NCBI GenBank assembly: GCA_963682175.1
Contig: OY821784.1
Location: 36,375,621 to 36,439,620 of the forward strand
DNA length: 64,000 bases
Direction of reading: 5' to 3'
Origin: Triglochin maritima
Taxonomy: Eukaryota > Streptophyta > Magnoliopsida > Alismatales > Juncaginaceae
In this document: in pieces, positions 37,026-49,831 of the stretch
How the letters are laid out: every line of letters starts with the position of its first letter
How positions within the stretch are numbered: the stretch's first letter is position 1
The notes under the pieces: generated by a model
What the model was told of the DNA's origin: nothing
What the model saw: only the letters and a program-made list of their open reading frames with translations
Database searches by the model: none
Program-made: the position numbers and the translations under genes

Positions 37026-38868
37026 TGTAAGAACGTGGAGATGTGAGAGGAGTGGAGTGGGGTAGGTATGGTTGAGGTGTAGGTGGAGTGGGTGGAGGTA
37101 TGGTGGAGAAGTAAGGGTAGGTGTAGGTTTTGTTATTTAAACCCAAACCCAACCCTCTCTTCTCTTTTCCTTCCCCATTTCATTTCCACCCAACTCACCA
37201 CTTTCCCTTGGTGTTCCGGCGACCAGAGGAGGAGGAGGAGACCCGGCGACGTGGTGGAGGCGCGCGCGAAGGAGAAGAAGCGAGTTTCGACGCCGGAGGA
37301 GGAGGAGCTCGCGGGACGCGGTTTCTTCGCGGTGAAAGGTATGCCAAGTCTTCATAGTAACTCCCCAAGTGGTGTGGGAGTGTAGGGGGCGGCGTTGGTG
37401 CCGTTTCCCCGGCGTAATCCCACTGAACCAAGGTTGAAGACGACTGGTTCGGTCGACCGTTGTGTGTCTCGGTCGACCGAACAGCGTCTAAATGATGCCT
37501 GTTCAGTGCGATATTGTAGTGTTTCGGTCGACCGTGTGAGGTTCGGTCGACCGATATTTTATAAAAATAACTTGCTGCCCGAAAACGGTCGAACGACGTC
37601 TGTGTGACGGTCGACCGTTTATGCCAAATTTTAGCGGGAATATTTTATAAGGGTTATATTAGTCCGGTCGACCGGTGGTTGTTCGGTCGACCGATCCCAG
37701 TAGATAGGGTAGACAGACCTTCGGCCGACCGAGTGTGTGTCTCGGTCGACCGATCTGCGCAAAGTCGGTCAAGAGCGTTGACCATCTAAACGGTCGACCG
37801 CTCTGAATCCGGTCGACCGACCGCGTGCAGATTTCCTGTAGTGAAGTGCCTGTTGATCCGGTCGACCGGAAGAGTTTCGGTCGACCGAATGCAGTGGGCA
37901 GGATTCATGCAGTTTTCCTTATCGGTTGAACGGACCCTGGTTCGACCGACAGGATATATATGTATATAAAACGTATAGCGTAGACCTTCCAAACGGTCGA
38001 CCGCTAGATTTGACCTTGTTCGACTGGTGGGTCGAATTATCTTTCCTTGGTGGATTTATCCACATACGTGACGTCGAGCAGAGGCGACTACCGGCTGCCG
38101 AGCCCACGGTCGATCACCGGACCTCGGAGCTACGGATTTCACCTACGACGAGAGCGTATCTTCTGTTGGACCCCTCGTGGATGCCGGTGCGGCAGAGGGA
38201 TGCCTGCCATGCCTGTGTGGGTGGTAGATGCCTTCTTCCCTGGTGAGGGAAGGGGATGCACTTTCCCTGTGGGGGAAAGCCGAGACCTCCTCGTGTGGGC
38301 CTGGATTGGCAGGGGGGATGCCTCCCTTGTGCCCCTGTGTGCGGCTGGGAGATGAGTGCGGCGACCCCCCTCGTGTGGGCCTGGATTGGCAGGGTGGGGG
38401 ATGTTTCCCATGCCCCTGGCGCGGCTGGGAGATGGTCCGCAGCGGTTGGGGCATGTATGGGGCCCGAGGCGGATTGCATTGCATGTGCATTCTTGGCATT
38501 TTCATCTGTTTTTCTGTATATATAGGAGATGTTGGCATACGGGGTTCCTTTCGGGAACTCAGGCAGATTTTATGTTGCATTTTCAGGTAGCAGGCAGTCT
38601 TAGGTTGGTGGTGACCGAGGGGAGTGCCTCCGGGATCGGGTCCTGTTCTTCCGATCTTTTTGTAGAGGTAGTGATTACAGTAGTTATGTAGTAGTTATGT
38701 ATTAGTTGTAATCACTCTTTTGACAACTCTGTATTATGACTTCCACGTGGAGATATTTTATATATTATTATGTTGACTTTTCTAGTAACGTGCCCGTGTT
38801 GACCGTTGACGGTCGTATGTTGTATGTTTAATTTAGAAAATTTTCTTCCGCTGTTTCGGGACGTTACA
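37026..38868 (+). repeat. 3' LTR with palindrome array
   Basis: Same length as the 5' LTR at an offset of 6448 bp, with one substitution noted (37849). The array is at 37450-38003 and the hairpin at 38542-38560. The LTR ends GGGACGTTACA. Confidence 0.95.
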
Positions 38869-39207
38869 ACTAACTTCTTCATGTTTTCATTCCTGCAACG
38901 TTTTACCTTATAACACATAAATAAATTGATATGCATATTTACGGCAAGGTACGAGCTTTATTCAATTTGTCATCTTATTAATGGCTATGTTACAATCTTA
39001 TTTATGGCTACGTTGCCATCTTATTTTGAATCCTACGTATTGAAAATCTTACAAGATTACGACACCAACAGTACACAACATTCTAATTATCAAAAATTGT
39101 AAATCATTTTTAACAAAAAATAGCATCCGATATTCTACGCAGACATGCATGAATGCATCGATTTAAATTCTTGATTCCAAAAATAGCACCCTCACTTACG
39201 CACCATT
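38869..39207. other. Spacer between gypsy element and MMP fragment
   Basis: AT-rich, no gene seen. The element has landed about 340 bp beyond the stop codon of the metalloproteinase fragment. Confidence 0.5.
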
Positions 39208-39397
39208 TCATATATATAGATTCTGGATTCCATCGATGTCATCCTGTGAAAGCTTCACTTTTCTGGTTCCACTGCGTATGGTTGGATACATGATGGCTTC
39301 TTCACTATTAGTGTGTCCGAGCCCAAGCACGTGTCCAATCTCGTGCACCACCACTGATTCCAAGTCATGGTTCGACGGCGACAACTCCGGCAATCTA
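39208..39397 (-). pseudogene. Matrix metalloproteinase 3' exon fragment
   Basis: Encodes only the end of a matrixin catalytic domain: [14 protein letters not shown], the zinc motif [11 protein letters not shown], the Met-turn region [12 protein letters not shown], and [11 protein letters not shown] before the stop. It is preceded by an acceptor-like TTCTTTCCAG at 39398-39407. No upstream part (signal peptide, propeptide, cysteine switch) is visible in the 390 bp before the divergent SERP1-like gene. It lacks the GN-rich tail of the gene at 3139-4842. It is probably a truncated relic. A real terminal exon with distant exons is unlikely because another gene intervenes. Catalytic residues are unchanged, so the loss may be recent. 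Confidence 0.75.
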
Positions 39398-39786
39398 CTG
39401 GAAAGAATATGATTTCAAGAAGGGTGAAATATACTCGATTCTTCGTTATTAGCAGACGCTTCTTAATTCTCTATGATAAATTAATTAGTTTCTAAAATTA
39501 TGATTCCACTTGAACTGAATCTTTAATGACGAGCAGTTAAGATCGAAGTTCTCACTCATGTTGTTTGTGCATACTAATGCATGGAATAATTCCTCCACAT
39601 TAATATATACGTGGGAAAAAAAATCAAAGATGGGCCTCTAATCCCAAACCACCCTCGGCCCACGTGGCCCATGGAATTTTCTTGACGAAAATACCCCTTG
39701 AACACAATCCAGACATGTATATAAATTATAAACCCCCCGAGACGACACAAAAACGTATCTGTCTTCTCGATCTTCTCCGATCCCAA

Positions 39787-41572
39787 ATGGTAAGACATGT
39801 TCTCCTACCAAACCCTAATTTTCCCGAAAGATCGTGTCTTGTCTTCCCTATCGCCCCTGCTTTCGTCAGATCTGGCCGGATCTCGTTGGATCGCGTCTTC
39901 TAATGCTCCTTTTTATTGGTTTTTCTGTTCTTGTCTGTTGAAATTTCGAATAAAAATCTTTCTCGTACGGATTTTGTGGCGTGTGTTAGGTTCGAAACTC
40001 GAAAAGTGTTTTTCCCCGAAATTTACATTTATTTTTTCGATTGAAGTTCATTTTCGAAATCGCATCTTTGGTAGGTCCTCTTAATGCTTCTTTTGGGATG
40101 ATGTTGATTATTATAGCAAGATTTCGGTACGTGATTTTGTACGAGGAAATTTGAATATTTTTATGTGTGAAGGCTTTGTTTGGTGGAAGATTTTGGTTTT
40201 TGAGGGTTTTTTATTTCTATTTGGTGCATCAGCTGGGAGAAGGAATTTTGATCCCAAAGATATCTCAATTTGTTTTACGGAAGATCCGGTTTGGATCTCC
40301 TTGTTATATGTTCTTAGGATATTACTTTTAATTTTTTCTAAGTTTAGTTGTTAGGTTTTAACAATTATAACTGCAATTATGATAATGACATATTCCTATT
40401 TTTATGAGAACATGTTAAGATAAAAGGTCATTTACAAAACTTTTTTTTTTTTTGCTCGTTCAGCGTTTGACCCTTATTATTCTAAAATATAATTAAATAA
40501 TTTCATTGCCACGAGTGAATTTTTTTAATATGCTTTTTGTCGGTATGTTTTTTTATTTCCTTCATCCTTAGTGTACTAAGTCAACCTTAATCTTAGGATG
40601 GTGCTGCTAATTGAACCATTTTGTTTGAATAGTCAAATTGGAAAGATATAATTATTGGCCAGGAGTGAAGAGCGGTTAGGAATATTTTTAAATATTTACT
40701 TTCTTACGTAGAAGAATTACTTAATTGTGGGGCATAAAAATGTCCCATTTAATTATTATTCTTCTTATTATTATTTCGTCCAGCATAGGGGTTACAGACT
40801 CATGTTTGCATTTGTTTAAAAACATTTAGATGACCTTTGAGATTGTGATCAACATTTCTGATGTAGATATTGTCTGGCTTGGTTTTCTAACTTTTTTTTA
40901 TTTTGACATGTAGACGACCTCAAGACGACTTGCTGACAGGAAGGTGGCCAAATTTCAGAAAAACATTATGAAAAGAGGTGCTGTTCCTGAGACCACGGTG
41001 AAAAAGGGAAATGACTACCCGGTTGGGCCCATTGTGCTAGGCTTTTTCGTGTTCGTCGTGATTGGGTCTTGTAAGTCCTATACTGATTGAAATCTTCTTC
41101 ATACCAAAATATTCAGCAGCCAGTAGTATCATATCTTTTTAACATTCTAATTGCCTTTTCCGTTATGGTTTTAATATTGAATTGTGCAAATCATGTCAAT
41201 TTTAAGTTGCATGTTTGTCAATTATTTCTGAACTTTATCAAAATAAACAGAAACCTTGTTGATTTCATATTATAGAAAGATGAGTATTGATTCTGGTCCT
41301 TTGTTGGGAAATTCGACTCGTCAAATTTAGCATTAGGATAGGGTAAGCTGCAATATTAGCTTGTGTGTGTTTCTGGTGTTACAGACTCCGCCGGGTTTGT
41401 GTTTTAGGGTATCTGTCTTCCAAGAAAAGTTAATCTAAAACTGCTTCAATTATTGAAAACTTGTGTCTTTCAGCAAAATGTTCTTCTTTTGTTTGATCAC
41501 TAACTCCCAATTACTGTTTTGACAGCTTTGTTTCAGATAATCAGAACTGCATCAAGTGGAGGAGCGGCCTAG
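39787..41572 (+). CDS. SERP1/RAMP4-type ER stress-associated protein
   Basis: Small tail-anchored ER membrane protein. Its animal and yeast relatives (RAMP4/SERP1, YSY6) associate with the Sec61 translocon and protect nascent membrane proteins under stress. Exons 39787..39789 (only the ATG), 40914..41070 and 41526..41572 give 68 residues. A basic N-terminus TTSRRLADRKVAKFQKNI (2-19) is followed by KRGAVPETTVKKG (21-33) and one membrane segment about 37-60 (PVGPIVLGFFVFVVIGSSLF). The C-terminus is TASSGGAA. All introns are GT-AG. An exon holding just the start codon is unusual, but frame and family length (about 66-68) agree. A TATA-like TATATAAATTATAAA lies near 39717-39731. The gene is divergent from the metalloproteinase fragment. 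Function is inferred from the family. Confidence 0.93.
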
Positions 41573-42925
41573 AAAAGATGGAAAATGTCGTGTGGAGTGC
41601 AACTAATGTGGAGTTTAAAACTTGTGATTATAGAGTGCTTGGATGTATAAGACTATGAGTATGACTAGACTTTTCTTAGCAATGTTGATACTATATGTGA
41701 ACAGATTCTTTTATAAATCTAATTATCTATAATATTAACGTATGTATTATGGTCGAAGTCATTTTGATGTGGTTGAGCAGCGTTTCCAAGTAGTTTCATA
41801 TTAGTTAAGACAAGTCAGATTAAAAGACACCTCTAACGTAGTACATCGTAGCTGCGTTTCCAATTGAAGGTCTATCCTGAAGTGCAAAATGATTGCAACT
41901 TGTAAGCATTTGCGCTGCAATTTGGTGTCAGGACCGTTTCCAACCTTTTAGATCGACGGAAAGCTTTGATAGTGCATGGCAAAAGCAACAGAGTGGGCAA
42001 ATTTTTAACCTCAAAAATTTCAAACAGTGATTTTTTTTATTTATCTTATTAAGTTTAACCAATGGATTTTTTAGTAAGTTATCACGGTGTCAAGTAGATG
42101 AATATGTATGCTTTTCGGACCAAGTATTCATCAAATCATCAACATCACTCCAATGTGAAGCTCCTGCATATAAGCAAGGTAAGGACAATCAAACATACAA
42201 AACTATACTTATAATAGATAGGTTGTTTCGAATTGACCCAGCTGGGAAAACCAAGTATCGATTGAGTTAAAATTCAAAAGCAAGATAAATAACTAGTTGG
42301 CAAAACTTCAAATAAATTTTTGAGCGTCTTTGGCAACATAAACTAAGAGCATGCAAAATTTTCAACAACTTTCATCTATATCTTTTCAAAATTTCCAATT
42401 TTCCTCGATTATTTTTCCATAAATCTCTATCCGAAATCACTAACAAAAATGAGTAGAAGCTACAAACCGGAAACTAAGGTGAGCAAAAGCTGACCAGCCT
42501 TAGATGGCTTCTTAACTACAATTCTACAAACAATTTTCAAGTAACAGAAAACCTAATCCGATGATTACTAGCTTCTAAAAGAAACCAAATCTTTTAACAG
42601 TCCGTTTCTAAAACTCTGTATCATGCTTCATGGAAAAGATAGATGACGTCTGATAATTAACCCTGAAGGAGGCTAGAAAAACCTGAATTCGATTGGTAGA
42701 GAAATCACAATGATATGCCTTTTCTTCTATACGAAAGAGAGAGCTACATGTTTGATGTTTCAGTGTAATAACCTCAGTTCCTAATTCTTTTGATACAGAT
42801 TTGTAGCTCTATTTTCTTGATACAACAAATCACATGCCCACAAAAAATATGTTTGAAATTGCAATTATCTAAAACTTGTTTAAACTGGTCTGTCGTCTAT
42901 TATCCTACATTCCTACCAATGATGA
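41573..42925. other. Intergenic between convergent genes
   Basis: Should contain the 3' untranslated regions of the SERP1-like gene (left) and RRP42 (right). No other gene was seen. Confidence 0.5.
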
Positions 42926-45900
42926 TTATGTCTCATCCATAGAAGCTTCTGCCATGCTTATAGCAGAGTCCAACGTTGTAAAGAGACTTTTACTGACATG
43001 TTTGGCAACGGATATCATATCAAGAATCACGGTGGGATCTAATCCTGCACCACCACGCTTGATCAGTCCACAGATCTGTCCATTTCTATTCAATGATATC
43101 GACACGGCAGAACTCATTTGTGATTCCTCCTCCAAGGTTGCATCCACGATGTAGTGCTTGCCCACCTGTGAAATGAAAAATTGAAATGAAAAATGATTTT
43201 CTATGAAAAATGAGACCATGCAAGGGTGAAAAAATTAGGCCATGTAACAAGAATAATTTAGATGTTGTGCTCTACTAACAAGGGAAACCAATGGTCGACA
43301 AAATATCAAGTTTGAACCCTTCACAAAAGCAATTTCATACCATTAGTACATGGTTTATGGCACAATAAGTCAGCTAAGTCCACAAAGAAAGTTGTCCTGT
43401 GTTCTGAAAAATGATTTAAGTATGCTAATTTTCATTCATTTGGAAATATAACCTACTCAAGTATCGAACTACAAAAGCATCAGCTAGAAATAATTCGAAG
43501 AGTTTCCACCAAAAAGATCATAAGAGTAGAAATATTTAAGAGAACAATGCAACTGAGAACATGATATGTGTGGTTTTGTGGAAACATATATTAAGAAACA
43601 GAGTAGAAACAATATTCAATTCATCTCAACTGACTTTGGTTAAAGTAATGATCACTGGAACATCGGTGGTGTCAAGTTGGGAATATTCTTCATCAACAAT
43701 GTCAACCTCCAATTGCTCATCTGGTGCATCAGGAATAACATTAACTTTTGGGATAGCAGTGTTGCTTAAAGCTGCCTGTAATGGAGCACAAAGAACAATT
43801 CAATCAGACTCTTGATAAAACAGTAATACAGAACTCAACTTAAATTGGTTAGGCATTGCTAACCCATCAAAAACGCCAAAATTGCAAAGAAATTGTATGG
43901 GGGTATTGATCTATCTGAACTTGCTCAAACGGGCATTGTTTAGCAAATATCAACGTTAGTCAAACATGAATGCACTAGATACGGAGAAAACAGTTTTCAA
44001 CATCTACATTAAGCTAAACAATGAACTGCATAAATGACATTATGCTAAATAAGGCCTTGATTAAATGATAATGCCATTTTTGGCTGGTTTTCTGAGGATA
44101 AATATAACATATCCAAATATATCTATGGTAGCCATATAAAAGAATACTAATATATAGATACTATATTTTAATTATATTTTAAAATGAATTAAAGATGACT
44201 AGCAAATCCGCTAGTGGAGTGTACATTGTACAACAAACTCAAATTTTGTCTTAAACAAATTTAGGTATTATATTAACCCAAACCTCAAGGCTTGCTGGCT
44301 GCTGCCAAATTTTCCGTAACATAGTATGGAAATGTGATATTCATAACCTTGTACACAATTAATCTATGTCCCGAGCAATTAGCTTATAAAATCTGTCCGA
44401 AAAACATTCAATTTTAATCAAAATATTAAACCAGTCAAATTTAGGAGGTCACGTCGGTTTCATTTATTTTTGTAAGAAATGCAACTTTGAGAAGCAAATA
44501 GTCGTTCTTACTTTTCTTTATCCTATTATTTCTCTTCCACCAACAACTTTAATGTGATTACAACAAACAAGTACCTTCACTATTGAAACTCCACCACCCT
44601 TCACATCCCCCCCCCCCCCCCCCCCCCCCTCCAAAAATAATAAAAATAAAATAATACACACAATATTACTTTTCTTTCTGTAAAACTCTAATCTTCTTCT
44701 CTACAAGCTTTATCATTGGAGGGTAGAAATCATAAGTTATATATGCATGAACGCAAGTGGATTTAATTGAAAGAGATACAAAGTCAGAGTCAACACTAAC
44801 ACATACAGAAAGACAGCAAGAGAAATAAGAGAGATTTACATTTCCTAGTACATCAACTGTTGGTTACAGACATGCAGGATGCCCCATGAGTAAATCTATA
44901 TTGCTTAAAAAAAGAATTAGCAAAACATATTACCTTGATGGCAGCACCTAAGACATCCAGTAAATTCCCTTCTGAACTTATGACCAATCCATCAACATAT
45001 AGGTCCCAGCATAGTTTTCCTTCCACGAGGATCAGAGATGAAAGGTCAATTCCGGAACCTGCTTGATTTGTCAGCTAAAAAAGATCATCAACTTCTGTTA
45101 TCCACAGCACTAGTATGAACTTAATTGCTTAAACATGTCTCTAAAATTTTGATATTCATAATTTTGTAGAAGGTTGTATTTAGTGAACACCGTGAACTTG
45201 TTATTAAAGAATTCGCTGGAGACAAAATGAACATTAAAAAAAAGGATGACCAATTCTTATGGGCCTGATTTACAAGTTCAGGCCCTTTAGCAGCGACACA
45301 AACATATAATTTCATAGGGAAAAGATACAAATTAATTTAGCATTAGCATAACAAAAATATAATCAAATAACTCCACTCTGACTATTGTTGGTGTACAAAA
45401 GAATGGCTTTGAAAGGCATCGCCTAGGCACAAAGACAAAGGCGAACACCTAGAGGTCAAAGGAGGTTTTTGCCTCGATGAATGTCTCTCAGAGATTTTTC
45501 TAAAGAAAATGTGTCAGCAGTAGAGGTGCACAAGAGTCGAGTTGAACCCGAAAACCGACCCGAACTGGATTGGTCAGGTCGGGTCGGGTTGGAAAGTCCA
45601 ACTTCTCAGATTTGAACAATGCAGATCGAGGTCAATCCTATACATGAAGTTGTGCATGAGCCATTTGCTTCAAGTTTCAAGATTTGGAAAGTCCAATTTC
45701 TCATATTTGAACAATGCAGATTTTCAAAATTTTATTGAGTCATGCACATTACATGTTGCTATTCTCTGGGGAAAACATTAGGCCATTTCGAAGAGGGTTC
45801 TCATTATCCATAAAAGATAAAACAATGAAATCTAATACTGTTATACCTTAGAGTTATTTTGGTTTTCTTTTCTTTTCCTCTTCCTCTTCCACATCTTTCT

Positions 45901-48236
45901 TTCTTTTTTTCCTTTTTTCCCCCTCATTCACCATAATCTTTTATTGTGGTCGGGAAGGATATTAATTGCATTTTACAATGAAGATACTCAAACTACGAAG
46001 AACTAGACAGAGTTACCTCCAAGCAAGGATCTCTCTAGAGCATGAGAGAGCTCCATAGACAATGCTTCACCCCCTTTTCCCTAAGAAAATTTAAGATATG
46101 TATTAAGAAATGACATGCACAGAGTCTCCCTTTATTTGTAATATATATTTCAAAAGTTACCAAAATCGAAATACATAATTAAACATTTCCTAAGAGAATC
46201 TGACACTACTACATAAGTACTACAGTGTCGGAAGGGAAAAAACAACAAAAGAAACAAACAATAAGTGAAAATCATAACAGAATCCCATATTGTACCTGGT
46301 TAAGCTTTTGTTACGAATAAAAACAGGATAAAACCATCAACTAGTGTTAAGGAAAATGACGTTTATAAACAGATACTTCTTCGTATGATACAGGTTTTTG
46401 TTCACACTTCAGTCGTTTAATAGCACAAAAGCTAGCAATGCCAATATTAATAACTGACTAACTGGGACGAAATTTTTCATAGAGATAAGTCTGTCAAATA
46501 GCAATAATCGTGTTCCGGCTCATTGAAGGGTATAATGTAATATCCTACCAGCACCACCAGTAAGAAGCAGATGCATTATTGCATATCAACAAATACTGCG
46601 AAAAAATAAATAACTATATGATCAATGTGCAAACCTCAAAAGTTGGACCAGCTGTAGAACTACAGTCAACATATATAGCAGCTTTTCCTTGGCCAAAGTG
46701 AAAGGAGCTTGGTTTTCCAAGTTCAGCCTGCAAATACGTGACTATATGAAGATGAGATGCAATAATTAGTTTAACAAGAGTTCATATGGGTACTGAAAAT
46801 GAAAAGCTTCATTCTGATTTCTGAGCTTTGAATTCCAGATATTTATCTTGGATGACTTAAGACTCTAATGATTAAAGAAATAAAATATAATATTGTCCTA
46901 CTTTAGAAGACTATATATTGAATATACTAAGAAGCACGGAGACGGACACGGGACACGACACGGACATGGGGATACGGCATTTTTTCTAAAAAGTAGGACA
47001 CGGACACGGCATTAAAATTATAATTAAAAATTATAATATATATAAATAAAAAATAATATACTTGTAAAAAAACAATTACTCATAAATGTTAAATGTTCAG
47101 AATAAAATAATATATGTTGTTTCAGGTTGCCTCCTCATTGCCCATGACAAAAGTAGTCATTAGGCATATTCTTAAAGGACGGCAAACTTATTACTACCCA
47201 ATAAAATAATATATTTCAAGAGTTGTATTGAAACTTCTTTAACTCAATGGTTTATCTTCTTCTTCTCCTCTATATAAACATTTCGGTACCGAAAACGAGG
47301 AAATAAAAAAAAAGTCAAAAGTCAAAATCAAGACCGAGTGTCCAAGGAGTGTCCTAGCCGTGTCCGAGGAGTGTCCACCACTGCGAAATTTCAAAACTAC
47401 CCCGGACACGTCACCTGGCGTGTCCAAGGTGTGTTCGAGGAGTGTCGGTGTCCGACACGGCCACAACTCGGACACGAAGACCATATATAACAGTTTCAAG
47501 TGAGATGAAAATGAGATGGTCTCAACAGACAAATGGTAGTTTAATTTCATATCTTAAGGATTTCTAGCATAGATATAAACTTTTCACCTATGTTCTAAAC
47601 ACTCGAAACCACAAAACGCCTCATCTCGGACACAAATTTTAATCAAGCGAATTTAACAATCATCATTACCCCGATGCCTCAAAAGAGGCTCCCGCTTGAG
47701 CGAGATAAGGGGAGGTCAACCGTACATTACCATCCCCCTGATAATCAGAGAGATAGAGAGGTTATTTCCAATCGACACATTAATTCGACACACAGTCAAT
47801 TCTCTTCCATTTCACAACAAATAAGAAATGGAGACTGATTACATAATCATTTTGAATTGATCCATTTCGATCCAAAATGCCAAAAATAGCTTCATTTTGA
47901 CCTCAATTCAGCAAACCCTGAACATTTCGCACGAATCCAACAGAAAAAAGACTTAAAGATCGCACCTTTATGCTCACAACGACGTCGGTGGAACCCAACC
48001 GGACTCTCGCCGATCCATTCGCCTGTCAGGAAACGAGAAAAGACGCCAACTTTAGCAAAATTTCGAAAAAATGGGAATTTTCAACTTTTTTTTGTTTTTG
48101 TTTTTTGGACCTGAGGGATGACGCCGGTCTCGATGGAGAAGGGGCGATAGTGGAGTCTCTGTCGGCCGTCGCAGCGGAGGTCCTGCACGATGCCACCGCG
48201 CACGAACTGCTTCTCTCCGGCGGAGAGCTCGACCAT
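42926..48236 (-). CDS. RRP42: Exosome core subunit RRP42 (EXOSC7)
   Basis: RNase PH-fold subunit of the nine-member RNA exosome ring, which channels RNA to nucleases for 3'-5' decay and rRNA processing. Exons on the minus strand are 48111..48236, 47966..48022, 46635..46727, 46017..46080, 44934..45058, 43635..43775 and 42926..43165, total 846 nt and 281 residues in frame. Landmarks: MVELSAGEKQFVRGGI, LRCDGRQRLHYRPF, ETGVIPQANGSARVRLGST, then VEGKLCWDLYVDGLVI, then HYIVDATLEEESQMSSAVS near the end. The exon 4-5 junction needs the acceptor CAG|GTTCC (exon start 45058) to keep frame. A stronger pyrimidine tract lies 19 bp upstream, so this junction is the least sure. Introns hold repeats (46920-47480 and 45400-45770). 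Plant RRP42 is about this length and the gene looks intact. Core subunits of this type are usually non-catalytic. Confidence 0.92.
44607..44629. repeat. Poly-C run
   Basis: An uninterrupted run of 23 C in an RRP42 intron. Such a run is rare and its exact length is likely unreliable in sequencing. Confidence 0.9.
45530..45770. repeat. Short internal duplication in RRP42 intron
   Basis: The words 'ggaaagtccaacttctca' and 'atttgaacaatgcagat' occur twice about 100 bp apart (about 45590 and 45687). A GGGTC-rich stretch precedes them. It is possibly a small dispersed repeat; class not recognised. Confidence 0.45.
46920..47490. repeat. Non-autonomous repeat with inverted CGGACACG ends
   Basis: The left end is rich in ACACGG and GGACACG words (46934-47003). 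The right end is rich in CGTGTCC, GTGTCCGA and CGGACACG words (47335-47475). The two ends face each other as a degenerate terminal inverted repeat around an AT-rich centre. It lies in the RRP42 intron between 46728 and 47965. Similar CACGGACACGG repeats occur in many plant genomes. No coding region is present. Confidence 0.55.
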
Positions 48237-49826
48237 GTCGGCAGCGACGGGAGGAGGAGACGACGAGCTGTTTTAGGGGTTTAGGGTTTTAGCGGGATAA
48301 CAATTAAACTGAATCTATTATTAGCCTTAGAACTTAGAATGGGTGGATTTGGAAGCCACACAACACCAAATGGTAACACGACCAAGGCTAATAATACTTG
48401 ACTTAGGGTCCGATTGTAACATTTTGTTTTTGGAGTTGAAGTCACTTCCTTACTTGATTTTGGACCGAACTTTTGCTGAATAAGTTTATTTTTACAGGCC
48501 CACAACACCGAACATACTTGCAGAAGCTTCATGTCTACAACTTTCGATGTGGTTTCTGATCACTCACATGTGCACAGTGATACGAAATCAAGCATGAAGA
48601 CGCTTCTGGTGGCTTTTTCGTTCTTACTTCCAACAATTCCCAACAATTTTGTTGACTTAATCGTAGCTTTCAAAAAAGATTTTGAAACGTACCCTTTAAC
48701 GTAACTTTCGGATGGAAAAACTCTCGCTCATGTGCTTCTCACAAGATATAACTTTAAGTATAAAAATGAGCATTTCAAACCTCACCAAGCGCCAAGTTGC
48801 CAACCACCATAAGCTGTAGAAACCATTTGCGACACTAGTTGCATGACGTAGGTCAAGGAGAGTGGGGATAATGTAAAGTTCTTCTCGGTCGCAAACACGA
48901 CTCTTAGGTCTAAAATGGACCCATAATATAAGATTTCATTTGCAAGGGAAACTCTGGAATTTCAGTTTTCAATATATATGTTTTTATGATAAAATAAAGA
49001 AAAATTATCTATTTTTGACGCATTAAGAAGTTTTTTTAAAGTAAAATACAATAAATTGAGCTTTCTTATATTTCCAAGTAAAAATGGATGAATTCGTTTC
49101 CAGTAACATTTCTGGAAGTCATGGAACTACAGTAAAATTTCCTTTTGATTTTCATGCAAACTAATCACACCCCTAGGAATATCTCACATTACCCAAATTG
49201 CTAGCATAATCGTAGCATGAAAATGAGCTCAAGACCACTTATTTATATTTATATTTGAAATATGATGATTGTTGGTTGATTAAAATAGAATTTTACACTG
49301 CAATATGATATTTCCGTATTTGATCATCTATATATAAAAAATTGTGTAAAAGTACACGTTTGGCAAGCTTCTTTTTTGAAGTAATATAATTTCCTCAAAG
49401 GTCCTTGTGCTTCATCGTCGAGTAACTAGTAATGCACAAAGAGATTATGCTTGTGTGTCAATCAACCAAGTCCATCCTTATGGTTCTTCAAATCCACCCA
49501 TTTTCAAGTGAAAAATGTTAAATTGGTAGCTAAATCTGACATTTTTGCGTAAAAATTCAACATATTAAATACAATCCAGTCATTTTCATGTCAAATCTTG
49601 TATAAATAATTCTACAGTTGTTTTTTTGTGAACTATTATAAGCTAATCAACATCAAAATATTTTATCGTGTTTAGTCGATTTGACCTGTCATTTTGCGTA
49701 ATCCTGATGTGAGAAATTGTAGATCGAAGCGCACATTATGCCACAGTAAGAAAATTCAGATTGAAATTATTCACTAAATAGTTCAAACAACATAACCACA
49801 TTACTGTAGAATGGAAATGTTCAATC
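48237..49826. other. Intergenic, RRP42 promoter side
   Basis: The left end should hold the RRP42 promoter and leader on the minus strand. The rest is AT-rich with no supported gene. Confidence 0.5.
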
Positions 49827-49831
49827 GATGG

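Larger units (their letters stand above)
30578..38868 (+). mobile_element. Full-length Ty3/gypsy (Tekay/Del-type) retrotransposon
   Basis: An 8291-bp element with two 1843-bp LTRs (30578-32420 and 37026-38868, TGTAAG..GTTACA). I found a single difference between them (T at 31401, C at 37849), so insertion is very recent. The primer site TGGTATCAGAGC (32424-32435) fits initiator tRNA-Met. The purine tract AAGGAGGGTGGAT (37013-37025) precedes the 3' LTR. One uninterrupted gag-pol frame fills the internal region. It looks competent for its own movement. The 5-bp flanks (acaat and actaa) do not match as a clean target duplication. Confidence 0.95.
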
